This document shows, in pieces, positions 25,204 to 32,800 of a DNA stretch of 64,000 nt. The stretch is from an uncultured Chitinophaga sp. (GTDB lineage Bacteria > Bacteroidota > Bacteroidia > Cytophagales > Cyclobacteriaceae). The stretch spans positions 372,001-436,000 of the forward strand of contig CABHOK010000002.1 of assembly GCA_902168205.1 (NCBI GenBank), in the 5' to 3' direction. The position numbers and the translations under genes were made by a program. The notes beneath the pieces are model-generated. The model saw only the letters and a list, made by a program, of their open reading frames with translations, was not told the DNA's origin and did not search any database. Within the stretch, counting starts at the first letter, position 1. Every line of letters starts with the position of its first letter.

Positions 25204-27096
25204 ATGGCAACGACCGATATTCACATCCATCAAGACGTACACCATCACGATGATCACGGCCACGAGCATGATGAGCATCATGAAGGTAACTTTTGGACAA
25301 CCTATATTTTCAGCCTCGACCATAAAATCATCGCCAAGCAATTCCTGATCACGGGTATATTTTGGGCGTTGTTAGGAGGAACACTCTCGGTGATCTTCCG
25401 TCTTCAGCTTGGTTTCCCGGATATGAATCTGGATTGGTTGAAACCTGTGCTGGGCGAATGGATCACTCCAGAAGGAAAGCTTGATCCTGAGTTTTACCTC
25501 GCGTTGGTTACAATGCACGGAACCATCATGGTGTTCTTTGTATTGACTGCCGGCTTGAGCGGTACATTCTCAAACTTCCTGATTCCGTTGCAGATCGGTG
25601 CACGCGATATGGCGTCTGGTTTCATGAACATGCTTTCATATTGGTTCTTTTTCTTATCCAGTGTTGTAATGTTCGTTTCATTGTTCCTGGAAACAGGTCC
25701 TGCAGGAGGTGGATGGACTATATATCCTCCGTTGAGTGCATTGCCTCAGGCAATCAAAGGCTCCGGCATGGGTATGACCCTGTGGCTGGTAGCCATGGCG
25801 TTGTTCATTGTAAGTTCATTGCTGGGTAGCATCAACTATATTACTACTGTAATCAACATGCGTACCCGTGGTATGTCATTCACCAGAATGCCACTTACTA
25901 TCTGGGCGTTTTTCTTCACAGCAATCATCGGTATACTTTCGTTCCCTGTACTTTTCGCAGCTGCATTGTTATTGATCTTCGATCGTAGCTTTGGTACCAG
26001 CTTCTATCTGTCGGATATCTATATCGGTGGTGAAGCATTGGCGCACGATGGTGGTAGCCCGATCCTGTTCCAGCACTTATTCTGGTTCCTCGGTCACCCG
26101 GAAGTATATATCGTATTGTTACCTGCGTTAGGACTTTCTTCGGAGATTATTGCGACAAACTCACGCAAGCCAATCTTCGGTTACAAAGCGATGATTGGTT
26201 CCATGCTCTTCATTGCAATCCTGTCGTTCATCGTATGGGCGCACCACATGTTCGTAACGGGTATGAACCCATTCCTGGGATCGATTTTCATGCTGTTGAC
26301 GCTTATCATTGCTGTACCATCAGCGGTTAAAATATTCAACTATGTAACAACATTGTGGAAGGGTAACATTGTGTTTACGCCTGCTATGTTGTTCTCGATT
26401 GGTCTTGTATCATTCTTCCTGACAGGTGGTATCACTGGTATATTCCTCGGTAACTCTGCGATCGATATTCAATTGCACGATACATACTTCGTAGTGGCTC
26501 ACTTCCACCTGGTAATGGGTAGTGCATCGTTCTTCGGTATGCTGGCCGGTATATATCACTGGTTCCCGAAAATGTTCGGTCGTATGATGAATGAAACACT
26601 TGGACAAGTACACTTCTGGATAACATTCGTTGGTGTATACCTGGTGTTCTTCCCGATGCACTATATCGGTATAGCTGGTTTCCCAAGAAGATATTACTCT
26701 TGGACCAACTTCGAAACGTTCAGCGGCTTTGCTGACTTGAATATGCTGGTGTCTGTAGCGGCTATCTTAACACTTGCTGCACAGTTCATCTTCCTGTTCA
26801 ACTTCTTCTATAGCATCTGGCGCGGTCGTTTGGCTCCGCTCAACCCATGGAATTCAAATACACTGGAGTGGACTACACCACGCAAACCTGGTCACGGTAA
26901 CTGGGTAGGAGAGATCCCATCTGTATATCGCTGGCCGTATGACTATAGCAAGCCGGGTGCAAAAGAGGATTTCATCCCGCAGCACATCCCATTCTCAGAA
27001 ACACCTGAGTCGAATCTTCCGCACGAGAATGAGCTCATTAAGCTTGAGACATCCAATGGCGAAGGAGCGATCATTATAGAAGGTAATAAACACTAA
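25204..27096 (+). CDS. coxA: cytochrome c oxidase subunit I (aa3, A1 type)
   Basis: Catalytic subunit of 630 residues. The CuB/crosslink motif HPEVY lies at 298-302, with Glu300 as in D-channel (A1) enzymes; further copper ligands are His347/His348 (WAHHMF); heme ligands are His433 (a3) and His435 (a) in AHFH, after HDTYFVV. The N-terminal 28 residues contain ten histidines, a tail not part of the core fold. The protein reduces oxygen to water and pumps protons. It stands 28 bases after coxB and is followed by a long inverted repeat before ctaA. Confidence 0.97.
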   Translation: MATTDIHIHQDVHHHDDHGHEHDEHHEGNFWTTYIFSLDHKIIAKQFLITGIFWALLGGTLSVIFRLQLGFPDMNLDWLKPVLGEWITPEGKLDPEFYLALVTMHGTIMVFFVLTAGLSGTFSNFLIPLQIGARDMASGFMNMLSYWFFFLSSVVMFVSLFLETGPAGGGWTIYPPLSALPQAIKGSGMGMTLWLVAMALFIVSSLLGSINYITTVINMRTRGMSFTRMPLTIWAFFFTAIIGILSFPVLFAAALLLIFDRSFGTSFYLSDIYIGGEALAHDGGSPILFQHLFWFLGHPEVYIVLLPALGLSSEIIATNSRKPIFGYKAMIGSMLFIAILSFIVWAHHMFVTGMNPFLGSIFMLLTLIIAVPSAVKIFNYVTTLWKGNIVFTPAMLFSIGLVSFFLTGGITGIFLGNSAIDIQLHDTYFVVAHFHLVMGSASFFGMLAGIYHWFPKMFGRMMNETLGQVHFWITFVGVYLVFFPMHYIGIAGFPRRYYSWTNFETFSGFADLNMLVSVAAILTLAAQFIFLFNFFYSIWRGRLAPLNPWNSNTLEWTTPRKPGHGNWVGEIPSVYRWPYDYSKPGAKEDFIPQHIPFSETPESNLPHENELIKLETSNGEGAIIIEGNKH

Positions 27097-27109
27097 TAAA
27101 ATTCAGTTC

Positions 27110-27173
27110 AAGGTTTCAGGTTTCAGATTCAGCATTGATCTCTTTCAATACTGGATCTGAAGTCTGGAACCTT
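27110..27173. repeat. long imperfect inverted repeat between coxA and ctaA
   Basis: Arms of 23 bases (27110-27132 and 27151-27173) pair with four mismatches around an 18-base loop. The left arm contains repeated GTTTCAG units. No T-run follows; the ctaA ATG is 14 bases downstream. It may be a transcript processing or attenuation structure, or a dispersed repeat. Confidence 0.65.
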
Positions 27174-27187
27174 AAACTTTATAGCCC

Positions 27188-28198
27188 ATGCGGTCTTTTC
27201 GCAGACTTACGATCTCAACCCTTATTGCTGTTTACCTGTTGATCCTGGTAGGGGGAATTGTACGCAGCACTGGCTCGGGTATGGGATGTCCGGACTGGCC
27301 GAAATGCTTTGGCAACTGGGTGCCTCCAAAATCTGTATCGGAACTTCCTTCTGACTATAAAGACATCTACGCGCAGTATCGCGAAAAGAAGAACATCAAG
27401 TTTGCCAAGTACCTGCGTGCACTGGGCATGGAAGACACCGCAGAGAAATTACTCAACGATCCTTCGGTTCGCGAAGAGAGTGATTTCAATCCTACCAAAA
27501 CATGGATTGAGTATGTCAATCGCATCGTAGGTGTTGTCATCGGCTTTTTGATCTTCGCAGTTTTCATATCATCACTTCGATTCTGGAAAACAGAAGGCAG
27601 ACTCACAGTGATATCGTTCGTGACATTTTTACTGGTAGGATTTCAGGGATGGATCGGCTCTTTTGTTGTATCGACAAATCTTACTCCATGGACGATAACC
27701 GTACACATGTTTCTGGCCATTCTCATTGTAGCATTGCTGGTATACCTGGTGCATCGAAGCAGTTATGTAACAACGATTGATTCACCAATCGGATTCTGGT
27801 GGCTGATTGTATGCATGGCCGTATTACTGGTACAAACATTACTGGGTACGCAAGTGCGCGAAGCCATAGACAATGTTTCGGCCTGGGCCATTCGTGAAGC
27901 GTGGATTTCGAACCTCGGTGTTGAGTTTGTGCTGCACCGTTCGTTCTCCTGGATCGTACTCGTTTTGCATGTTGGATTAATCTTCAATTTGCGTAAAACT
28001 GTGCACTCAAAAGCTTTCCTCCTTACCCTAATCGTGCTAATTTTGGGCACCATTTTAACAGGCGCGGGCATGGCGTACTTCGCTGTTCCGCCCTACCTTC
28101 AGCCGCTGCATCTGCTGTTCGCCACCGTTACTTTTGGAGTGCAGTTTTTGTTGTTGCTGAAGCTTAACCGGAAACAAGAACCTGTAGTAACGAATTGA
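27188..28198 (+). CDS. ctaA: heme A synthase (CtaA/COX15 family)
   Basis: Integral membrane protein of 336 residues with eight helices. It opens with RRLTISTLIAVYLLILVGGIVRSTGSGMGCPDWP, the family N-terminus including the CPDWP motif. A hydrophilic insert of about 70 residues follows, then WIEYVNRIVGVVIG, where the usual E-x-x-H-R appears as E-Y-V-N-R; the glutamate is kept and the histidine is asparagine. In the second half His residues are present in VLHRSFSW and LQPLHLLFATVTFG. It oxidises heme O to heme A for the oxidase encoded upstream. It overlaps ctaB by one base. Confidence 0.92.
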   Translation: MRSFRRLTISTLIAVYLLILVGGIVRSTGSGMGCPDWPKCFGNWVPPKSVSELPSDYKDIYAQYREKKNIKFAKYLRALGMEDTAEKLLNDPSVREESDFNPTKTWIEYVNRIVGVVIGFLIFAVFISSLRFWKTEGRLTVISFVTFLLVGFQGWIGSFVVSTNLTPWTITVHMFLAILIVALLVYLVHRSSYVTTIDSPIGFWWLIVCMAVLLVQTLLGTQVREAIDNVSAWAIREAWISNLGVEFVLHRSFSWIVLVLHVGLIFNLRKTVHSKAFLLTLIVLILGTILTGAGMAYFAVPPYLQPLHLLFATVTFGVQFLLLLKLNRKQEPVVTN

Positions 28199-29094
28199 TG
28201 GTAGCGCAACAAATACATGATCTTACGGGTGCAGCGTTTGTAGCAGCAAAGGCTAAAGCATACTGGGAGTTGCTGAAGTTCAGACTCTCATTTCTCGTTG
28301 CATTTTCATGTGCTTTTGGTTTTGTATTGGCAACACCACGTGTTGACTGGTTTATACTCACCATGGTATTTACGGGAGGTTTTCTTCTTTCTGGTTCATC
28401 GGTTATCGTGAATCAGATCATCGAAAAAGATCTTGATAAATTGATGACACGTACCATGTCAAGACCGTTGCCAACCAATCGTGTTACGATAAACGAAGCG
28501 ATTCTGGTTTCGGCATTTTGCTTTATAGCAGGTGTTGGTTTGTTAATGAAATATACCAATCCACTCACAACAGCACTCTCCATACTTTCCATGGTGTTAT
28601 ATAGTTTTGTATATACTCCGTTGAAACGTGTTGGTCCGGTTGCTGTGTTTGTTGGTGCTATACCGGGTGCTCTGCCTCCTTTGTTGGGCTGGACTGCAGC
28701 TACCGGTAATATATCACACGAAGCATTGATCATCTTTGGTATACAATTCATCTGGCAGTTTCCTCACTTCTGGGCTATCGCCTGGGTAGCTGATGAAGAC
28801 TATAAAAAGGCTGGATTTAAATTATTACCGTCAAGCGGAGAGAAAGACTTGAACACAGCTGTGCAGATTATGATCTATACCATGTGTCTCATTCCGCTGG
28901 GAATGTTACCGGCTACATTTGGTATTACGGGTGTGAACTCGGCTATAGTAGCAACGATTTGTGGCGTACTGTTCTTTGCACAGACATTTTCATTGATGAA
29001 GTCCGGTGACAGAAAGGCCGCACTTAAAATTATGTTCGGATCTTTTCTATACTTGCCGATTGTACAGATTGCATACTTGTTGGATAAAGTTTGA
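28198..29094 (+). CDS. ctaB: protoheme IX farnesyltransferase (heme O synthase)
   Basis: UbiA-type prenyltransferase of 298 residues with about nine helices. The prenyl-diphosphate motif reads VNQIIEKDLDKLMTRTMSRPLP and the second motif lies in WQFPHFWAIAWVADEDYKKAGFKLLP, as in CyoE/CtaB. ATG at 28198 shares its A with the ctaA stop codon; the TTG one codon earlier is less likely. It makes heme O, the substrate of CtaA, so the two adjacent genes supply heme A. Confidence 0.95.
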   Translation: MVAQQIHDLTGAAFVAAKAKAYWELLKFRLSFLVAFSCAFGFVLATPRVDWFILTMVFTGGFLLSGSSVIVNQIIEKDLDKLMTRTMSRPLPTNRVTINEAILVSAFCFIAGVGLLMKYTNPLTTALSILSMVLYSFVYTPLKRVGPVAVFVGAIPGALPPLLGWTAATGNISHEALIIFGIQFIWQFPHFWAIAWVADEDYKKAGFKLLPSSGEKDLNTAVQIMIYTMCLIPLGMLPATFGITGVNSAIVATICGVLFFAQTFSLMKSGDRKAALKIMFGSFLYLPIVQIAYLLDKV

Positions 29095-29119
29095 CAGATA
29101 AAGAAGGGAAGGAAACAAT

Positions 29120-29704
29120 ATGGTACCAGATATTAAAATCGTAGAAGAAGCCAAGAGACCACTGGCCATGAACCCGAAGAAGTTCGGATTGTGGCTCTTC
29201 ATTGCAACGGTCATTATGCTTTTCGGTGCGTGGACGAGCGCATATATAGTAAAGCGTGGCGACATGGGTTGGTCTGAAATTATAGTGCCGGATCTATTCT
29301 GGGTAAACACAGGTATTATACTCGCCAGCAGTGTAACCATGGTGTGGGCCGTACGTGCTGCACGCAAAGACAATTTTGAATCATTGAAGATTGCGTTAAG
29401 CATTACAACGATACTGGGTATAGCATTCGTGATTGGCCAGTTTATGGCGTATGGTCAGATGGTTGAATTGAAAGAACACTTTACCGGTGGGCCGGTGTCG
29501 CATTCATTTGTATATGTGTTGAGTGGTGCGCACGCAGTTCACTTAATAAGCGGTGTGTTTTTTTTGATCTTCGTACTGGTAGCGGTGTTTCAATCAAAAG
29601 TACATTCCAAAAACATGAACCAGATAGAAATGTGTGCCACGTATTGGCATTTTTTGGATGTTCTTTGGCTATATTTGTTCGTCTTTCTGCTTCTGAATAA
29701 GTAG
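29120..29704 (+). CDS. heme-copper oxidase subunit III (first copy)
   Basis: Membrane protein of 194 residues with five helices, family COX3 in the short five-helix form. Conserved-looking text: MNPKKFGLWLFIATVIMLFG, ARKDNFESLKIALSITTILG, FVYVLSGAHAVHLISGVFF and the final helix ATYWHFLDVLWLYLFVFLLLNK. Subunit III stabilises subunit I and its proton uptake path. A second subunit III gene follows at 29800, an arrangement common in Bacteroidota oxidase clusters. Confidence 0.9.
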   Translation: MVPDIKIVEEAKRPLAMNPKKFGLWLFIATVIMLFGAWTSAYIVKRGDMGWSEIIVPDLFWVNTGIILASSVTMVWAVRAARKDNFESLKIALSITTILGIAFVIGQFMAYGQMVELKEHFTGGPVSHSFVYVLSGAHAVHLISGVFFLIFVLVAVFQSKVHSKNMNQIEMCATYWHFLDVLWLYLFVFLLLNK

Positions 29705-29799
29705 GAGAGAAACGTAAAAAGAAGGGATTATAGAATGAGATCGGTAAAGATCTGATCTTCACAAAGTAGAAAAACTTGAACTAATAACGATAAATTAAA

Positions 29800-30546
29800 A
29801 TGGCAAGTACCTCAGTAGCAACAGCTCCGGGACGGAGCGCTTGGGATGGCGGAGTATCACCAATGGGTGCCAGTTATGGTAAATTGATGATGTGGTTCTT
29901 CCTGCTGTCAGATGCTTTCACTTTCTCTGCACTTCTTATTACATACGGATTGGTGCGTTCAGCACACCCGGTATATACAGGTACTGTGCATGCATTTAAA
30001 TTTTCTGCAGGCTACTGGCCAATTCCGGAAAGAGTATTCGAAGCTGTTCCTTTTTTACACGGTGTAGAAGCTCCGCTGGTTTTCGTAGGTATCATGACCT
30101 TCATCCTCATTATGAGTTCTGTTACCATGGTGTTGGCAGTTGAGGCGGGTCATCGTATGGATCGCAAAGCTGTTGAGAAATGGATGTTGTGGACAATCCT
30201 CGGTGGTATAGCTTTCTTGAGCTGCCAGGCTTGGGAGTGGGGTCACTTTATCCACGGAAGTGAAACCGGAAGAGCGGTTGTAGAAGGCACTAAATTCTTT
30301 GGAGCAAACCTGGTTCACAACCAATATGGTCCTCCTGATTTTGCAGCATTCTTCTTTTTCATTACAGGTTTCCACGGCTTCCACGTATTCAGTGGCGTGT
30401 GTCTGAATTTCCTGATATACTATAACACGGTAACGGGTGTTTATGAAAGAAGGGGCCATTATGAAATGGTAGAGAAAGTAGGTTTATACTGGCACTTTGT
30501 AGACCTCGTTTGGGTATTCGTATTTACCTTCTTCTACCTTGTATAA
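29800..30546 (+). CDS. heme-copper oxidase subunit III (second copy)
   Basis: Second COX3-family protein, 248 residues, about seven helices. Typical segments are KLMMWFFLLSDAFTFSALLIT, LGGIAFLSCQAWEWGHFI, FFFITGFHGFHVFSGVCLNF and YWHFVDLVWVFVFTFFYLV. It is longer than the first copy and differs in the middle, so the two are likely distinct subunits and not an exact duplication. One TAAC heptamer (TAACGAT, 29785-29791) ends eight bases before the ATG, at the same distance as the arrays of actB, actC and actF. Confidence 0.9.
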   Translation: MASTSVATAPGRSAWDGGVSPMGASYGKLMMWFFLLSDAFTFSALLITYGLVRSAHPVYTGTVHAFKFSAGYWPIPERVFEAVPFLHGVEAPLVFVGIMTFILIMSSVTMVLAVEAGHRMDRKAVEKWMLWTILGGIAFLSCQAWEWGHFIHGSETGRAVVEGTKFFGANLVHNQYGPPDFAAFFFFITGFHGFHVFSGVCLNFLIYYNTVTGVYERRGHYEMVEKVGLYWHFVDLVWVFVFTFFYLV

Positions 30547-30579
30547 ATTAAGAAAACGCTAACTGTTAATAGAATAAAC

Positions 30580-30915
30580 ATGGCACACGCTCATCAAGAA
30601 ACTGTACACGTAAATGTATTGCCTCCGGATCGCGCGAAGATCAAGAAACTGTGGATGACAGCATTGATCCTCCTGATCATTACAATCCTGGAGTTTATCG
30701 TGGCATTTACGGTTCCGCATGAATATAAAGATCTTCGTGTCTGGATATTCATCACCATGACCATTGTAAAAGCTGCTTATATCGTAGGCGAGTTTATGCA
30801 CTTGCGCTATGAAGTAAAAGTTTTGATCTGGTCTATTCTTATTCCGATGATCTTCATCGTGTGGATGCTGGTAGCATTCCTGTATGAAGGTATGGCGATC
30901 AGTAATGTCAGATAA
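30580..30915 (+). CDS. cytochrome c oxidase subunit IV, bacterial type
   Basis: Small membrane protein of 111 residues with three helices (MTALILLIITILEFIVAFTV, WIFITMTIVKAAYIVGEFMH and VLIWSILIPMIFIVWMLVAF), matching the bacterial COX4 (CtaF/CyoD-like) family. The segment VGEFMHLRYE is typical. It is the last structural gene of the oxidase; a strong terminator follows 27 bases after its stop. Confidence 0.88.
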   Translation: MAHAHQETVHVNVLPPDRAKIKKLWMTALILLIITILEFIVAFTVPHEYKDLRVWIFITMTIVKAAYIVGEFMHLRYEVKVLIWSILIPMIFIVWMLVAFLYEGMAISNVR

Positions 30916-30941
30916 GATTGTAATCGTATAGATATATACAG

Positions 30942-30976
30942 GAGGCTTAGGTGCGAACTTAAGCCTCTTTTATTTC
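30942..30976 (+). terminator. intrinsic terminator at the end of the act-cox operon
   Basis: GAGGCTTAGGT and ACTTAAGCCTC form an 11-bp stem (one G-T pair) closed by a GCGA tetraloop, followed by TTTTATTTC. It divides the structural genes from the assembly-type genes after it. Confidence 0.88.
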
Positions 30977-31020
30977 ATCGCGGAAGCCGATGATTTGAAG
31001 GGAAGCGCAATCTATAAATT

Positions 31021-31512
31021 ATGAAAGGCAACAAGTTGATTTTTCTTTTTCTGGCATTTCTGCTGCCGGTGCTGATCTTTTTGTTTCTGAAGTTCTTTGG
31101 TAAAAATGAATTTGCTGTAGAGCCGCTCTATAACACAGAAGCACCCGAAGTGCCATCGGGCTGTGCACCGGTATCAATACCGTATCACGTTCCGGACAGT
31201 ATTACAAAAACATTCACACTTGAAAAAGATAGTCTCACGCTACTGGTATTTGGCAGGCCAGATAAAGAAGCTTTGACGCAATTAGCACGTGTTGACGAAG
31301 AGTTTGACGGTGATGCCATTCACAAGAAGATCATCGCACCGACTCATGCGGAGTATACTTCGCTGAAGCAATGTATATTCTTTCTGAAGGAACCTTTTGA
31401 CCTCGTTCTGGTTGATAGAAGAGGAACGATTCGGGGCCAGTACGTAGCTAATGATCGCGAAGAAGTAGACCGGTTGCTGACCGAAATAGCGATCATCCTT
31501 AAAAAATACTAA
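31021..31512 (+). CDS. SCO1/PrrC-like thioredoxin-fold protein lacking the copper motif
   Basis: Membrane-anchored protein of 163 residues. One N-terminal helix (LIFLFLAFLLPVLIFLFLKFFG) is followed by a short domain whose C-terminal text, DLVLVDRRGTIRGQYVANDREEVDRLLTEIAIIL, matches the end of Bacteroidota SCO proteins. The position, right after oxidase subunit IV, is also where SCO genes lie. The body is shortened: no CxxxC copper site and no TxCP is present; the only cysteines are Cys48 and Cys118. It could be a degenerate but retained assembly factor. The SCO relationship is inferred from the C-terminus and context. Confidence 0.65.
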   Translation: MKGNKLIFLFLAFLLPVLIFLFLKFFGKNEFAVEPLYNTEAPEVPSGCAPVSIPYHVPDSITKTFTLEKDSLTLLVFGRPDKEALTQLARVDEEFDGDAIHKKIIAPTHAEYTSLKQCIFFLKEPFDLVLVDRRGTIRGQYVANDREEVDRLLTEIAIILKKY

Positions 31513-31519
31513 CTGAACT

Positions 31520-32071
31520 ATGGAACAAATACTAAATGCCGGCCAGGGCAATGCGCAGCCACAACGAGAGCCGTACAAAAAACTGATTATAGCGGTGTCG
31601 ATTTTGATTCCGGTAGTAGTGGCAATTCTGTTCGGAGTAAAGATACCCGGATATGATCTGTCTTTCCTTCCGCCTATATATGCAACCATTAATGGTATAA
31701 CTGCCGTGTTGCTGGTGGCTGCTGTAATTGCTGTAAAGAACAAAAGGCTGAAACTGCATGAGACACTGATGAAGATATGCATGCTGTGTTCTGCGGTGTT
31801 TCTGGTCATGTATGTGCTATATCACATGACGAGCGACTCTACACCATACGGTGGTGAAGGTGCTATACGTTATGTATACTTCTTCATCCTCATCACGCAT
31901 ATACTCTTATCTATCGCCATCATACCGCTGGTGTTGTTTACCTTTTCAAAGGCATGGTTTGGTAACTTTGAACGTCACAGGGCATTGGCTAAATTTGCAT
32001 TTCCGTTGTGGCTGTATGTAGCGGTAACGGGCGTGATCGTATACCTGATGATCAGTCCGTACTACCAATAG
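31520..32071 (+). CDS. DUF420 membrane protein, possible oxidase assembly factor
   Basis: Membrane protein of 183 residues with five helices of the DUF420 family (LKLHETLMKICMLCSAVFLVMYVLYHMTS is characteristic, with conserved histidines in LHE and YHM, and HRALAKFAFPLWLYVAVTGVIVYLM at the end). A Bacillus member (CtaM/YozB) is required for aa3/caa3 oxidase activity, which agrees with its place behind the oxidase genes. It begins seven bases after the SCO-like gene, so both are probably translated from one message. Confidence 0.85.
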   Translation: MEQILNAGQGNAQPQREPYKKLIIAVSILIPVVVAILFGVKIPGYDLSFLPPIYATINGITAVLLVAAVIAVKNKRLKLHETLMKICMLCSAVFLVMYVLYHMTSDSTPYGGEGAIRYVYFFILITHILLSIAIIPLVLFTFSKAWFGNFERHRALAKFAFPLWLYVAVTGVIVYLMISPYYQ

Positions 32072-32123
32072 GAATCGAAGAAGAGGGAATAAACGGGAAC
32101 GGATTTTTAAAAGAATATACAGT

Positions 32124-32384
32124 ATGGTAACACGCGTTATAACAACGGCAATACTTGTACTCTTCGTGAGTCTGAATGATGTACTGGCGCAGTGCGCCAT
32201 GTGTCGCTCTACCCTGGAGAATAATTATTCGAATGGAAATCCGGGTATAGCAGCAGGCATTAATACAGGCATTCTGTACCTGCTGGTGATGCCGTACCTG
32301 GCCGTCATGCTGCTAGGATATTTTTGGTATAAATCAAGTAAAAATGCCCGCAAAGAGCTATCTGGAGGCGCTGCTGCAAGGTAG
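32124..32384 (+). CDS. small exported CxxC membrane protein of unknown function
   Basis: An 86-residue protein: a signal peptide ending NDVLA, then a mature start QCAMCRSTLENNYSNG with a CxxC pair at the very N-terminus, then one helix (GILYLLVMPYLAVMLLGYFW) and a basic tail. The likely layout is a short periplasmic CxxC segment held to the membrane. I recall similar short proteins near oxidase genes in Bacteroidota, but know no assigned function. Its last 41 bases overlap the DUF983 gene in another frame. Confidence 0.75.
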   Translation: MVTRVITTAILVLFVSLNDVLAQCAMCRSTLENNYSNGNPGIAAGINTGILYLLVMPYLAVMLLGYFWYKSSKNARKELSGGAAAR

Positions 32385-32721
32385 GTGTCCACGGTGCCGT
32401 AAAGGCTACGTATTTAAGTATCCGGCAAGGAACCTCTCCAGGTTTACCATCATTAACGAGCGTTGCCAGCACTGTGACGTTCGCCTGGAGCCTGAACCCG
32501 GTTTTTATCAGGGCGCTATGTATGTCAGTTACGGTTTTACCGTAGCGATGCTGGTGACGATGAGCATTATATACTATCTTTTCTTTCCGGATCGCTCCGA
32601 ATGGTTCTATATAGGCACGTTCATTGCGCTGATGGTAATTCTTATACCCGTTAATTATCGTTCGTCCCGGATACTATATCTATATCTTTTCGGAGGACTC
32701 AAGTACCAGGGTGAAAAGTAG
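32344..32721 (+). CDS. DUF983 family protein
   Basis: A 125-residue protein of the DUF983 family: two zinc-knuckle pairs (GRCPRCRKG and ERCQHCDVR), the motif LEPEPGFYQGAMYVSYG, and two membrane helices (TVAMLVTMSIIYYLFF and YIGTFIALMVILIPVNY). Members often sit beside cytochrome oxidase genes; the role is not established. The start overlaps the preceding gene by 41 bases, which indicates coupled expression. Confidence 0.88.
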   Translation: MPAKSYLEALLQGRCPRCRKGYVFKYPARNLSRFTIINERCQHCDVRLEPEPGFYQGAMYVSYGFTVAMLVTMSIIYYLFFPDRSEWFYIGTFIALMVILIPVNYRSSRILYLYLFGGLKYQGEK

Positions 32722-32743
32722 CTGGCAGATTTCCGGCTGCTGC

Positions 32744-32774
32744 TAACGATTAACGGATAAGGTTCATTAACTTT
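32744..32774 (+). repeat. degenerate TAAC heptamers before the large kinase
   Basis: TAACGAT and TAACGGA are followed in phase by TAAGGTT, and after three bases by TAACTTT. Unlike the act arrays, these end 26 bases or more before the start used by the kinase. Confidence 0.55.
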
Positions 32775-32800
32775 AAACGGATCTCTGGCGTAATACAATC

